From assembly GCF_009882985.1 (NCBI RefSeq), contig NZ_WTUZ01000039.1, positions 1-64,000 of the forward strand: a stretch of DNA of 64,000 nt. Direction: 5' to 3'. This stretch comes from Paenibacillus silvestris (lineage in GTDB: Bacteria > Bacillota > Bacilli > Paenibacillales > NBRC-103111). Positions 14,960 through 25,111 of this stretch are shown in pieces. How positions within the stretch are numbered: the first letter of the stretch is position 1; each line of letters starts with the position of its first letter. The notes under the pieces are model-generated. The model ran no database searches. It saw only the letters and a program-made list of their open reading frames with translations, and was not told the origin of the DNA. The translations under genes were made by a program, and so were the position numbers.

Positions 14960-14984
14960 AGTCGGCCATAATGGCCGGCTTTTT
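14960..14984 (+). terminator. Rho-independent terminator
   Basis: AGTCGGCC (14960-14967) with GGCCGGCT (14973-14980), 5-base loop, then TTTTG. It ends the aldo/keto reductase gene. Confidence 0.8.
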
Positions 14985-15149
14985 GCTTTTCATAAATTGT
15001 ATGACAATATCATGTTAGCGCTTTTTTAGTGTAGTTATTTCATCCTCTTAAAGGAGAACGAAGAAATATGTCGAAATTTATACTATAATTGTCGTGGTCT
15101 CTTTAATGCCGCTTTTTTCGTTTCAATCTCATCGTATAAGGAGATTTAT

Positions 15150-17501
15150 ATGAGTGTACTATCGATGCTGAAATTTAAAGTGAATAATCGGGGCCTCAGA
15201 GGTAATTATTTTCGAAAAAGTCTGATTTTTGTTTTAATTGTAACTAGTTTCCCAACAGCTATTATTGGAATTAGCACTTATATGATTGGAATTAACCAAG
15301 TAGAGAAAGAAGTATATCAAAAGAATAAGTACCAGCTTGAACAAGTTTTCAAACGGTTCGATGAGCAGTTCTCGCAGCTTGAGATGACTGTGGACAAAGG
15401 AGCAGCTAATTCTATATTTGATGAAAAAATTAGGCATGCTAATTTCATTGAAGAATTTCAGGTCATGCAAGATATTTATCGATGGTTAGCAGTGACACAA
15501 AGCTCTGATCCCATGATCATGAGGATTGATTTATTTCTAGAGAATCAACAGATGTTAGTTTCTAATGATCGAGGGGCCATTTGGCTCAAAGATGGCTTGA
15601 ATAAAGGAACCTATGATTCGATATTAAAATCGGAAGACCTGATGTATTGGAGCGACACGGAGAACTTCTATCCAAGCGATGTTTCGTCGTTGTTTCCTTT
15701 AGTATTAGTGCATAAACTTCCCTTCATAAGTACGAGGCCATATGGAGCACTCTTAGTATATTTGGACAAAAACATGATTGATAAAGAAATTACACAATTG
15801 AATCCTTATGAGAATGGGATTTCTTTTATTATGAAGCCGAGTGGCGATTGGATCACATCAGGCAAAGAGACGGATGCATCCAAACAACCTTTAAAGGATT
15901 TAATAAGAAGCAAAGTGTTAAAAGATGATTCGGGTCAGGAATCTTTCACTGTCAAATGGGAAGGCGAGGAATACTCCGTTGCCACGGCTACATTCTCTCG
16001 TTCCGGTTGGAGATATGTGATTGGTACGCCAATCTCGCAAGTAATGCAACCGATTACATTAACTTCCAAGCTAATGCTAGGTGTAAGTTTTATGGGGTTA
16101 GTTATCGCCGCTTTATTGTCTTGGTTTGCTTCACAACGCATGTATCGGCCGATTAAGCGCTTAGTTCAAATGTTTGGCGGGGGAATAAGCAACAAAATAC
16201 CAGAAGAAGAAGATCGTTCGGACGAAATCAAGTTCATAGAAGACAAGTGGCTTAATATTACGCGTAAAAGTGAATTGTTTCAATCTCTATTGGAAGAGAA
16301 TCGCTATAGCATAAAAAAAGGCTTTTTGCTGCAATTGATACAGGATCAGCTGTATTTCTTTTCGGAGAACGAGCTGCGGGTACGCTTGGAGGGACATGGT
16401 TGGGACACCGTAAATCAAAAGTTTACTCTGCTGCTCATTCAATTATCGCCATTCTCTGAAACAAGTAAAAGGTTTGTGGAAGGGGACGAACAACTTGTTA
16501 CCTTCGCGGCTGCTAATATTATTGAGGAACTTTCCATGGATAAAGCTAACATGGAGGTTATTAACCTCCATAACTTATCCGTTTCGTTACTCGTATCATT
16601 CGAGCAGGATAAGCCAGGGGAGCAAATCAAAAGCGAGCTTTACAAAATCTCGAATGAATTGATCAACATGATCACTAAATTATTAGGCGTTCATGTAGCA
16701 GTAGGGATCAGCAGGCCAGCCAATGATCTTAAGAATCTGCCAAAAGCATTGAATGAGGTCAAGCAATGTCTGCATTTCCGGGAAATTGGGGAGCACGGGC
16801 AAATTCTTAGCACCGATGATTTTATTCCGTATGTGAAAGAGAATCTGGGCTATCCGTTTCAAATTGAGAAAGATTTGATTCATGCGCTTCAAATGAGGGC
16901 AGAAGAAGAAACGATTCAGCTCCTGCAAGAGTTTCATACCGTCTTAAAACATAATGCTGGGAAGGCATTCCAGATTCAACAATTTACAGCTCAGCTGCTC
17001 AGCAGTGTTTTGCGAGCCATGATACAGCTTGATGTAGCCCATGCTAGCGCAAGCCAGGGAATCAATCTATATGAGCAACTGTTCCAATTAAAGGAAATCG
17101 ACGAAATTAATAAGTGGTTCAGAAATGCGGTGATTTTGCCTTTTCTCAAAGCATTATCCGAGAAGCAGGGTATCGAGATGAAACAAACGATTCATAAGGT
17201 CAAGGAAATGATTGCTCAGGAATATATGAATGATATCTCATTGGAATATTTATCAGATAAAATTGGCATCCTGCCGAAACGATTAAGTGCCGTCTTCGCG
17301 GAAGTCACCAAACAGAACTTTATTGATTATCTTACTGAAGTTCGCATCGAGAAATCTAAAGAGCTGCTAAGAAACACGGATTTAAAGGTAACTGAAATTG
17401 CTGGAAGAGTGGGTTATCAGCCTTCCTATTTCAATAAGCTTTTTAAAAAATCAGAAGGTGTTACTCCTGGTGAATATAGAGAGGCAGGATTAGGGCTATA
17501 A
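15150..17501 (+). CDS. Membrane-anchored AraC-family regulator
   Basis: This 783-residue protein has a membrane segment at about residues 24-46, an outside sensor region of some 250 residues, a second segment near 302-323, a cytosolic linker and an AraC-type double helix-turn-helix in the last 100 residues (ISLEYLSDKIGILPKRLS, then KVTEIAGRVGYQPSYFNKLF). Such one-component sensors sit beside LplB-type sugar transporters in Paenibacillus and switch them on when the binding protein or sugar is met outside. AAGGAGA at 15138-15144 supports ATG 15150. It lies just upstream of the transporter operon at 17678, its likely target. Confidence 0.88.
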   Translation: MSVLSMLKFKVNNRGLRGNYFRKSLIFVLIVTSFPTAIIGISTYMIGINQVEKEVYQKNKYQLEQVFKRFDEQFSQLEMTVDKGAANSIFDEKIRHANFIEEFQVMQDIYRWLAVTQSSDPMIMRIDLFLENQQMLVSNDRGAIWLKDGLNKGTYDSILKSEDLMYWSDTENFYPSDVSSLFPLVLVHKLPFISTRPYGALLVYLDKNMIDKEITQLNPYENGISFIMKPSGDWITSGKETDASKQPLKDLIRSKVLKDDSGQESFTVKWEGEEYSVATATFSRSGWRYVIGTPISQVMQPITLTSKLMLGVSFMGLVIAALLSWFASQRMYRPIKRLVQMFGGGISNKIPEEEDRSDEIKFIEDKWLNITRKSELFQSLLEENRYSIKKGFLLQLIQDQLYFFSENELRVRLEGHGWDTVNQKFTLLLIQLSPFSETSKRFVEGDEQLVTFAAANIIEELSMDKANMEVINLHNLSVSLLVSFEQDKPGEQIKSELYKISNELINMITKLLGVHVAVGISRPANDLKNLPKALNEVKQCLHFREIGEHGQILSTDDFIPYVKENLGYPFQIEKDLIHALQMRAEEETIQLLQEFHTVLKHNAGKAFQIQQFTAQLLSSVLRAMIQLDVAHASASQGINLYEQLFQLKEIDEINKWFRNAVILPFLKALSEKQGIEMKQTIHKVKEMIAQEYMNDISLEYLSDKIGILPKRLSAVFAEVTKQNFIDYLTEVRIEKSKELLRNTDLKVTEIAGRVGYQPSYFNKLFKKSEGVTPGEYREAGLGL

Positions 17502-17527
17502 TGCGAGAGCATGTAGCCTTTTTTTTG
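17493..17527 (+). terminator. Terminator overlapping the AraC stop codon
   Basis: GGCTA (17494-17498) with TAGCC (17514-17518) and ATGC/GCAT inside, followed by nine Ts. It separates the regulator from the transporter operon. Confidence 0.75.
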
Positions 17528-17677
17528 TGGAAATGGGCTTGAAATGGCTTGAAATCAGCTTTTAGGAAAAAGTACTACCTCAGTTAATGGATTTAGGAAA
17601 ATGTTTAATTGTGATAAATAGGGCCCTCATGTACATTCAGATCATGAAATATGGAAGCACAAGAAAGGTGGTAAGGC

Positions 17678-18643
17678 ATGCCAAAAGTCTCGTTAGAAGT
17701 AGGCAAGGTAGACAAACAAACGGCAAGAAAAAGTAATTTTCAGCTTGCTGTAAAAGACATTCTAAGGGATAGATACCTCTATCTATTAGCTCTGCCTGGT
17801 ATTCTTTATTTTCTGATTTTCAAGTATGTACCGATGGGAGGCATTCTGATTGCGTTTCAGGAGTACTCCCCCTATCAAGGTTTTTTACACAGCAAGTGGG
17901 TAGGCTTCGAGAATTTTGAACGGTTCTTCCTTGGCAGTGAGTTTTGGAATTTGTTTAGAAATACGATGATGATTAGTCTCCTTAATCTGGTGTTTTTCTT
18001 TCCAGTACCCATTATCGTGTCTCTTCTATTAAACGAAGTTCGTAATATGAAATTTAAAACAACGATTCAAAGCATCGTCTATTTACCGCATTTCTTCTCA
18101 TGGGTAATTATAGCCGGCATGACCTTTCTATTATTTTCACGGACTGGAGGGGTCATCAATAATGTCGTCGCTATGATGGGCTTTGAGAAAATCGACTTTC
18201 TGACGAATCCGAATTATTTCTGGATCATGCTTACCTTGCAATCGATATGGAAAGAAGCCGGATGGGGAACGGTCATTTTCCTGGCGGCAATTGCGGGAAC
18301 GGATCCCGCTCTGTACGAAGCATCAAAGATGGATGGTGCGAATCGTTTGCATCAAATGTGGTATGTTACCTTGCCTTCTATAAGAAATGTAGTCATTACC
18401 TTGTTGATATTAAGGCTGGGACAAGTCATGGATGTCGGCTTTGAACAAGTATATTTGATGACCAGCAGCGCGGTTTCTAGTGTATCGGATGTATTTGAAA
18501 CCTATGTTTTCCGTATGGGGGTCAAAAACGGGCAATTTAGTTTTACAACAGCAGTGGGGCTTTTCAAATCCGTTGTGGCATTGATTCTGGTTGTGTCAAC
18601 GAACTGGTTGGCCAAAAAATTTGGCGAAGATGGCTTATATTGA
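17678..18643 (+). CDS. CUT1 sugar ABC permease, LplB type
   Basis: A 321-residue inner-membrane subunit with six predicted membrane segments. The EAA loop that docks the ATPase reads EASKMDGANRLHQMWYVTLP, and RYLYLLALPGILYFLIFKYV opens the first segment, both typical of LplB-like permeases for oligosaccharides. AAAGGTGGT upstream supports ATG 17678. It is the first gene of the operon, with the second permease 12 bases behind. No ATPase gene is in this operon, so an MsmX-type shared ATPase is expected. Confidence 0.9.
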   Translation: MPKVSLEVGKVDKQTARKSNFQLAVKDILRDRYLYLLALPGILYFLIFKYVPMGGILIAFQEYSPYQGFLHSKWVGFENFERFFLGSEFWNLFRNTMMISLLNLVFFFPVPIIVSLLLNEVRNMKFKTTIQSIVYLPHFFSWVIIAGMTFLLFSRTGGVINNVVAMMGFEKIDFLTNPNYFWIMLTLQSIWKEAGWGTVIFLAAIAGTDPALYEASKMDGANRLHQMWYVTLPSIRNVVITLLILRLGQVMDVGFEQVYLMTSSAVSSVSDVFETYVFRMGVKNGQFSFTTAVGLFKSVVALILVVSTNWLAKKFGEDGLY

Positions 18644-18655
18644 GGAGGCTGGACA

Positions 18656-19534
18656 ATGACAAGAAATGTGAAGGGATTGACTTTTGATCTCTTGGTCACG
18701 ATCATACTTATTTTTGCTGGGATCGTTACGATAATACCCTTTCTCTATATCGTAATTGTCTCCTTTGCAACGCCTTCCGAGTATATCCAGAAAGCGGGGG
18801 CTTTCATCTTGCCATCCGAATGGACACTCGTGAATTATAAGTATTTGCTGTCAACAGGCGCATTCATCCGTGCTGGGGGAAATAGTGCGTTTCTCGCTAT
18901 TGTGGGAACATTGTTAAGCCTTGCTGTTACATCAAGTTTTGCATATTCCTTGTCCAGAAAGCGGTTAAGGGGGAGGAAGATTTTACTACTGCTCGTGTTA
19001 ATTTCGATCTTGTTTAACCCCGGTATTATTCCACCGTATCTGGTTGTGAAAAGCCTGGGACTTATCAATAGTATCTGGTCACTAATCATACCGGCCTTAA
19101 CCAGTGGATGGTACATTTTTCTGATGAAGAGTTTCTATGACAGTATACCAGTAAGTTTAGAAGAGGCAGCAAGCATTGACGGCAGCAATGATTTGGGGAT
19201 TTGGCTAAAAGTCATCCTTCCTCTATCACTCCCCTCTTTGGCGGCTTTTGGACTATTCTACGCCGTTAGCTATTGGAACGTATTTTTTCACGCCATTCTC
19301 TACATTAACGACTTTGACAAGTGGCCGCTTCAGGTCTTGCTTCAAAATATGCTGATCGATTCCTCGACGAGCGGAGGCGATCTTGCCAGTCAAATCGCTT
19401 CAGAACAAGAAATGCCGAAAGAAACCTTGAAGATGGCAGCCGTTGTTGTTGCTACAGTACCGATTATCCTGGTATACCCATTCCTGCAGAAACATTTTGC
19501 AAAAGGTGTTATGGTCGGTTCTGTTAAGGAATGA
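18656..19534 (+). CDS. CUT1 sugar ABC permease, YtcP/CarB type
   Basis: The 292-residue partner of the preceding permease, with six membrane segments and the EAA loop EEAASIDGSNDLGIWLKVIL. The C-terminus VMVGSVKE is the usual GxxxGSVK end of this group. A GAGGAGG-like site precedes ATG 18656. With the upstream permease it forms the channel for the substrate carried by the binding protein at 19562. Confidence 0.9.
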   Translation: MTRNVKGLTFDLLVTIILIFAGIVTIIPFLYIVIVSFATPSEYIQKAGAFILPSEWTLVNYKYLLSTGAFIRAGGNSAFLAIVGTLLSLAVTSSFAYSLSRKRLRGRKILLLLVLISILFNPGIIPPYLVVKSLGLINSIWSLIIPALTSGWYIFLMKSFYDSIPVSLEEAASIDGSNDLGIWLKVILPLSLPSLAAFGLFYAVSYWNVFFHAILYINDFDKWPLQVLLQNMLIDSSTSGGDLASQIASEQEMPKETLKMAAVVVATVPIILVYPFLQKHFAKGVMVGSVKE

Positions 19535-19561
19535 TATATAAATTAAGAGGAGGTTTTCAAG

Positions 19562-21088
19562 ATGGTTTTAAAGAAAGAGTTAATGTTGAGAGCGGTTACA
19601 CTCACGACAGCAGCCGTATTGCTGGTAACAACGGCAGCTTGCAGTTCCAAATCGGGAACGAATGCAGGTGGTAGTGATAAGAAAGAGGAGCCTACGACAA
19701 TCAGTATCATGTCCACATTCTTTTCTCAGGAGCCCCCGGGTGAAGATAATTTGATTGTCAAAGAGATCGAGAAACGGACGAACACGAAACTTAAAATCAC
19801 GTGGGTATCTCCGAATAACTACGCTGACAAGTTAAATGTGACGTTGGCATCGGGCGATTTACCGGATTTAATTCTTGCTGACTACCCCCAAAGATACCCG
19901 TTGGTGAAAAGCATGGCACAGCAGGGGGCATTCTGGGATTTAACTACGATGTATAAAAGCTATCCGAATCTCGCTAAGTTCCCCGAACTTACCTGGAAGA
20001 ATCTCGCATTTGGCGATGGTAAAAACTATGGAATTCCACGTGTAAGGCCTGTATATGGGCAGACGGGATTGAATATCCGTAAGGATTGGCTGGATAAATT
20101 GGGCTTGAAAGAACCTGCTAACACAGATGAGTTGTATGAAGTTATGAAAGCTTTTGCAACGAAAGATCCAGACGGTAACGGCAAAAATGATACCTATGGC
20201 TTCTTGGGGTATGCGGATCCGACTGGAATAGGTAAATTCAATGTCATCGAGACGGCCTTTACGAAAACGGTTGGGGATTGGAAGCTGGAGAATGGCGTTT
20301 TGACGCCTATCATTTTCTTGCCTTCACAAAAAGAAGCTCTTACTTATTTGAATAAACTCTACGTGGAGAAGTTGATCCCGGAAGATTTTAGTATTTTGAA
20401 ACAGACACAGACGCTAGATATGATGAAGGCAGGAAAAGGCGGTATTGATGCCGTTCCTATGGACCAAGCCTGGGAGTCAACGGCTGAGCTCAGAAAGCAA
20501 ACTCCTGATGCCTACGTGAAACCACTTGTTTCATTGAACGATACATCGGTAACCGATCCAGGTTCGTTCGGCATGTTCTTGATTCCTAAAAAAGTACCTG
20601 AAGCAAAGGTAAAGAAAATTATGGCGTTTATGGACTACGGTGCATCTGATGAAGGATCCGACTTGGCGAATTACGGCTTTAAGGATGTTCATTTCACTGA
20701 GCAGGACGGATTTAAGATTCCGACGGAGCAAGCAAAGAAAGATAACGTATCTCAACAAGCGATGGGACAAATATTTTTGAAATTTGATAAGTATCAGAAA
20801 GCTTATAAGTCTGGTATCACTAAGGACTACTACGATGCCCACGCCAAAATTATTGATGAACGGGCTAAATTTGCGGTTCTTGATCCATCTATCGGAGTTG
20901 ATTCTGATGCTTGGGTGAAATACTGGCCTGAATACCAGAAGAAAATTACGGATATGAAGATCAAGGTGATTGTAGGTAAGGAAAGTTCCGCAAGCTATGA
21001 CAAATTCGTTGCAGAATTAAAGGGAGATGCCAACTTTCTTAAAATTGTTCAGGAAATGAATGAATCCTACAAAAAGAAAAATGGTTAA
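19562..21088 (+). CDS. Extracellular sugar-binding lipoprotein
   Basis: A 508-residue lipoprotein with a signal peptide and lipobox TAAC followed by SSKSG. The mature part is a type 1 extracellular solute-binding protein: TISIMSTFFSQEPPGEDN, ASGDLPDLILAD and DPDGNGKNDTYGF, the last a calcium-binding-like loop common in LplA/YtcQ-like proteins. AGAGGAGG upstream supports the start. It should pass an oligosaccharide to the two permeases. The following genes suggest a glycoside that is oxidised and split inside the cell. Confidence 0.9.
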   Translation: MVLKKELMLRAVTLTTAAVLLVTTAACSSKSGTNAGGSDKKEEPTTISIMSTFFSQEPPGEDNLIVKEIEKRTNTKLKITWVSPNNYADKLNVTLASGDLPDLILADYPQRYPLVKSMAQQGAFWDLTTMYKSYPNLAKFPELTWKNLAFGDGKNYGIPRVRPVYGQTGLNIRKDWLDKLGLKEPANTDELYEVMKAFATKDPDGNGKNDTYGFLGYADPTGIGKFNVIETAFTKTVGDWKLENGVLTPIIFLPSQKEALTYLNKLYVEKLIPEDFSILKQTQTLDMMKAGKGGIDAVPMDQAWESTAELRKQTPDAYVKPLVSLNDTSVTDPGSFGMFLIPKKVPEAKVKKIMAFMDYGASDEGSDLANYGFKDVHFTEQDGFKIPTEQAKKDNVSQQAMGQIFLKFDKYQKAYKSGITKDYYDAHAKIIDERAKFAVLDPSIGVDSDAWVKYWPEYQKKITDMKIKVIVGKESSASYDKFVAELKGDANFLKIVQEMNESYKKKNG

Positions 21089-21115
21089 AAATTAGACGAT
21101 ATGGAGTGAACCTAT

Positions 21116-21940
21116 ATGAAATTATCCTTCACCACACTAGGATGCCCGGAATGGTCCTTAGACAAAATTATTTCCAGCGCCACCGAATATGGTTTTGATG
21201 CAATCGACTTTAGAGGGTTAACCGGGGAAATGAATATTTATAAGCTTCCGGAATTCTCCGTGCAGGTGGAAGAAACGCTTCATAAAATCACCGATGCCGG
21301 ATTGCATGTTTCTTGCTTCTCCAGCTCAGTCCATTTATTTTTTGAGGAAAATTACGATAAAAACCTGCAGGAAATTACCGAATTCGCAAAGCTTTGCAGC
21401 ATTTTCGGAACTCGCTATATTCGTGTATTTGGCGGCAAAATTGGGGATGCCGATCGGGAAACGGCTATTCAAAAGGTCGTTAAGCATGTAAGTGAAATGG
21501 CAAACATCGCTAAGACATACGGTGTTAAGCTTTTGATTGAAACTCATGATGATTGGATTTCTTGCGCAAATATGAAAAAAGTATTGGAATTGGTTAATAC
21601 CGATGCTATAGGGGTGCTGTGGGATGTGCATCATCCATATCGTATGGTTGGTGAGCAACCTGAGGATAGCTGGAAGGCATTGGGACAATGGATCGAATAC
21701 ACACATGTGAAAGATTCACGTATCGAGGAGAACGGAGCAGAAGGTTTCCAATACTGTTTAACCGGAGAAGGCGATATCCCATTGAAAGACATTTATACGT
21801 TATTAAAACGTGAGGGATATGAGGGCTATTTTACTTTGGAATGGGAGAAAAAATGGCATCCAGAACTAGAGAATCCTGAGATTGCATTTCCCCAGTATGT
21901 ACAATATATGCGCAATTTAGCAGCGGAGGTAACGGTATGA
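21116..21940 (+). CDS. Sugar phosphate isomerase/epimerase-family TIM barrel
   Basis: A 274-residue xylose-isomerase-like TIM barrel (AP endonuclease 2 family). Metal-ligand candidates are Glu142 in LLIETHDDW, Asp in VLWDVHHPY, His in YTHVKDSR and Glu in FTLEWEKKW, the usual E-D-H-E set. It acts in the cytosol. Members epimerise or isomerise sugars, and some act on 3-keto-glycosides, e.g. E. coli YcjR. The ATGA overlap with the next gene, a Gfo/Idh/MocA oxidoreductase, points to coupled steps. Confidence 0.85.
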   Translation: MKLSFTTLGCPEWSLDKIISSATEYGFDAIDFRGLTGEMNIYKLPEFSVQVEETLHKITDAGLHVSCFSSSVHLFFEENYDKNLQEITEFAKLCSIFGTRYIRVFGGKIGDADRETAIQKVVKHVSEMANIAKTYGVKLLIETHDDWISCANMKKVLELVNTDAIGVLWDVHHPYRMVGEQPEDSWKALGQWIEYTHVKDSRIEENGAEGFQYCLTGEGDIPLKDIYTLLKREGYEGYFTLEWEKKWHPELENPEIAFPQYVQYMRNLAAEVTV

Positions 21941-22995
21941 AAAAGATCAGAGTTGCTATTATTGGTCAAGGACGGAGTGGGCGTGATATACACGCCTACT
22001 CCCTGAGTCAAATGAAAGAGCAGTATGACATTGTTGCCGTAGCGGACATGCTGGAAGAACGGCTGGAAAGAGCAAAAAAAGAGTTGAACTGCGATGTTTA
22101 TCGTGATTACCATGATCTGTTTAAGAGAGATGATCTGGATTTAATTATCAATGCATCACCTAGCCATTTTCATTTTGAAATTTCAAAGGAAATTATGGAA
22201 AATGGCTTTCATGTCCTATCTGAGAAACCGCTTGCCCGAACGGTAGATGAGGTCGATATCTTGATTGACACAGCGAAGAAAACGGGGAAATTGCTGGCTA
22301 TCTATCAGCAATCCAGGTATGCACCTGCCTATCGGCAAGTGCAGGAAATTATTAAATCCGGCGTAATAGGCAGAGTGGTTCAGGTTAGTATTGCCTACAA
22401 CAATTTTGCAAGAAGATGGGATTGGCAGACATTACGAGCTAATGATGGAGGCAACCTCTTAAATACGGGGCCGCATCCAGTAGATCAGGCGCTCCAATTT
22501 TATGGCAGCGAGGAAATGCCCAATATTACTTCTATTATGGATCGCGCGAATACAGCTGGAGATGCCGAGGACTATGTGAAAATCATCCTGCATGGCCATG
22601 GACGTCCAGTCATTGATGTGGAAATTTCCTCCTGCTGTGCATATCCGAGTTTTACTTATAATGTCCAAGGGACTCGAGGCGGAATCAACGGGAGCACCAA
22701 GCATTTGGACTGGAAATATTTCAAACAAGAAGAAGCGGGAGAGCTGAAATTGGTGACAACGCCTCTGGTCAATGAAAAAAATGAGCCTGCTTATTGCCGT
22801 GAACAATTGAAATGGTATGAAGAGAGCTGGGATGCCCCCATCGAGCAAGGCAATGATTTATTCCATACGATGGCTCAAAGCTTTTATACCATGATTTATC
22901 AAACGCTTGTAAATGGAAAAGAACTGGAAGTTACACCACAACAAGTACGTCAACAAATCGCTGTAATGGAAGAATGTCATCGACAAAATTTGTAA
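21937..22995 (+). CDS. Gfo/Idh/MocA-family oxidoreductase
   Basis: A 352-residue NAD(P)-dependent sugar oxidoreductase. The N-terminal Rossmann fold shows VAIIGQGRSGRDIHA and the hallmark EKPLARTVDE near residue 95; Lys96 of that motif is catalytic in the family. A substrate-binding C-terminal domain has NTGPHPVDQALQFYG with the usual catalytic His. ATG 21937 overlaps the previous stop (ATGA). With the TIM-barrel enzyme it could oxidise a glycoside at C3, as YcjS does in E. coli; this is inference. Confidence 0.85.
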   Translation: MKKIRVAIIGQGRSGRDIHAYSLSQMKEQYDIVAVADMLEERLERAKKELNCDVYRDYHDLFKRDDLDLIINASPSHFHFEISKEIMENGFHVLSEKPLARTVDEVDILIDTAKKTGKLLAIYQQSRYAPAYRQVQEIIKSGVIGRVVQVSIAYNNFARRWDWQTLRANDGGNLLNTGPHPVDQALQFYGSEEMPNITSIMDRANTAGDAEDYVKIILHGHGRPVIDVEISSCCAYPSFTYNVQGTRGGINGSTKHLDWKYFKQEEAGELKLVTTPLVNEKNEPAYCREQLKWYEESWDAPIEQGNDLFHTMAQSFYTMIYQTLVNGKELEVTPQQVRQQIAVMEECHRQNL

Positions 22996-23013
22996 AGTTG
23001 TAAGGAGATTTCA

Positions 23014-25110
23014 ATGACGAACTCAGACTTTCCGTATGGTTCCGTTCTTAAGGTACATAGAGAGTTTTCACTTGAGGATATAAGAAGAAAATTAGATGAT
23101 ATGAAGCGTTGCGGCATGAATTTCGTTGTCATCTGGCCGGCTTTCTTCTGGTGGGAGAATAAAGCGAATGTCAACTACCCTTTTCAAACAGGAATCGAAA
23201 TCTTAGCATATGCCGAACAGATTGGGATGCAAGTGATCATGGAGCTGGCAGGCCAAATTACCGCACTCGAGTATGCGCCGGATTTTTTAATGAAGGAAGA
23301 CTATTACGCCAAAAAAGCAAATGGAACGGTTGATAACGATAAAATTATTTTTGACTATTTAAACTATAATCATCCAGAAGTCAAACAGCTTGTAAAGAAG
23401 CATTACACGGCTGCAGCAGAAGCGTATAAACATTCCCCAGCGCTATACGGGTACGATATTTTGAATGAAACAATGTTTACTTCCTATGATCGGTACACTT
23501 TGCAATTATTCCGCAGCTGGTTAGAGGAAAAATATGGTACTATTGCACGATTGAATGAAGTATGGGACCGTTCGTATTATGACTGGCAGCAAATTGAGTT
23601 CACATACTGGCTATGGGCTAGTGTAATGCCATTTGTTGATTGGGAGCAATTCCGCAAGGCGAATATGGGGATCATTATGCGTGAATGGCGAGGCTATATT
23701 AAGGCTGTTGATCCAGATCGCCTGACAATCGCTGACAATATTAATTCCATGGTCGCTACGGACAATTTCTATACAAGACCTCATGATGATTGGAACATAG
23801 CAGAGAACGTAGATGAGTATGGAATCTCATTTTATCCCAAAGAAACGCTAGAAGGCACCCCTCATTATAAACGCTGGGAAACCTTTGTTGGTGTTCACTC
23901 TGCGACCAAAACAGGTCGGTTCTGGATCTCTGAGCTGCAAAGTCATCATAGGAGTATGTTTAAACCAAAAAGCTTGGTTTACCCATACGAAATTAAATGG
24001 TGGAATTGGGAAGCTATTTCACATGGGGCTAAGGGACTTATTTACTGGAAGTGGGACCCGTTTATGAAAGGAATTCAAACGGCTGGACGCGGCTTGGTAG
24101 ATCCGCAAGGGGGTTTTACGCCTAGAGCAGATGCGGCTGCAGAAATCGGTGGAATTCTTAAGGAGCATCGCGCAGCATTTACAACCTATGATCCTGAACA
24201 ACCGCGTGTCGCTATTATGTATGATAAGTTGACACATGATTTTACCAAAGCCTTTACGTTAACGGTGCCTGAAGAAGCCAACATCTATATTAACTCCATC
24301 GCCGGATTATATGAGTGTTTATGGGAGCTGAATATACCAGCTAAGTTTATCACTCCAGATGATGTGAAGAATGGCAAAGCGTCTGCATTCGGAACACTGT
24401 TCTTAACGAATCAACTGACGATTGGGTCTGAACTTGCAGCGGCGCTTAAGCAGTTCGCTGAGCAAGGCGGAACCATTATTGCAGACGGTAAATTTGGCGA
24501 AATAAAGGAAGATAGTCTTATGAATGCGCTCTTGCCTGGCGGGGACTTGAATGCTGATCTTGGCTATCATTTGATCGACATTGATCCGTTGGACTTGCAA
24601 ATTTCACTTGAAGATGGAGAGAAGTCAAGCCTGCCTGGTTATTTTGAACGGAAGATACTAAGCGTCGATCGTCCAGATGTTGAAGTATGGGGAAGCTATT
24701 CGGATCATCATCCAGGGGTGCTGAACTCACCAATTGGTAAAGGCCGTGTCCTCTACATTTCCAGCATGCTGTGGTACGGGTACCATAAAGAACCTTCGGC
24801 GGATGTACGAAAATGGGTCCAGTATTTGGATGCGTTGTATTCACTTTCTCTTCATTCAATAACGGATTCTAGATTGAAATTGTGTTCCTTGAAAGGGGAA
24901 GACGGAATGCTTTTGTTTGTATTCAATTATACAAATGAGTCTATCTCCTCTGATGTGCATCTAAGCGGCATAGAATCAGAGTTAGAGGCTGTCTCCTGCA
25001 TTACACATAGCTGCAAGCTTGATAGTAGGCAGGAGCAGGGACGTGCATCCTTCGGTGTTACCATTCCTGCAAAAGACGTGAGCATCTACAAACTTTCGTG
25101 GAGGGGATAA
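23014..25110 (+). CDS. GH42-type beta-galactosidase-like glycosidase
   Basis: A 698-residue cytosolic glycosidase of clan A. The TIM barrel carries the acid/base Glu152 in YDILNET and the nucleophile Glu307 in FWISELQSHH. A beta-galactosidase trimerisation-type domain follows (PRVAIMYDKLTHDF, FLTNQLTIG, AEQGGTIIADG) and then a small C-terminal beta domain. No signal peptide, so substrate must be imported first, in line with the transporter upstream. GH42 enzymes mostly cut beta-galactosides, but members on other sugars exist, so specificity is open. AAGGAG precedes ATG 23014. Confidence 0.85.
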   Translation: MTNSDFPYGSVLKVHREFSLEDIRRKLDDMKRCGMNFVVIWPAFFWWENKANVNYPFQTGIEILAYAEQIGMQVIMELAGQITALEYAPDFLMKEDYYAKKANGTVDNDKIIFDYLNYNHPEVKQLVKKHYTAAAEAYKHSPALYGYDILNETMFTSYDRYTLQLFRSWLEEKYGTIARLNEVWDRSYYDWQQIEFTYWLWASVMPFVDWEQFRKANMGIIMREWRGYIKAVDPDRLTIADNINSMVATDNFYTRPHDDWNIAENVDEYGISFYPKETLEGTPHYKRWETFVGVHSATKTGRFWISELQSHHRSMFKPKSLVYPYEIKWWNWEAISHGAKGLIYWKWDPFMKGIQTAGRGLVDPQGGFTPRADAAAEIGGILKEHRAAFTTYDPEQPRVAIMYDKLTHDFTKAFTLTVPEEANIYINSIAGLYECLWELNIPAKFITPDDVKNGKASAFGTLFLTNQLTIGSELAAALKQFAEQGGTIIADGKFGEIKEDSLMNALLPGGDLNADLGYHLIDIDPLDLQISLEDGEKSSLPGYFERKILSVDRPDVEVWGSYSDHHPGVLNSPIGKGRVLYISSMLWYGYHKEPSADVRKWVQYLDALYSLSLHSITDSRLKLCSLKGEDGMLLFVFNYTNESISSDVHLSGIESELEAVSCITHSCKLDSRQEQGRASFGVTIPAKDVSIYKLSWRG

Positions 25111-25111
25111 G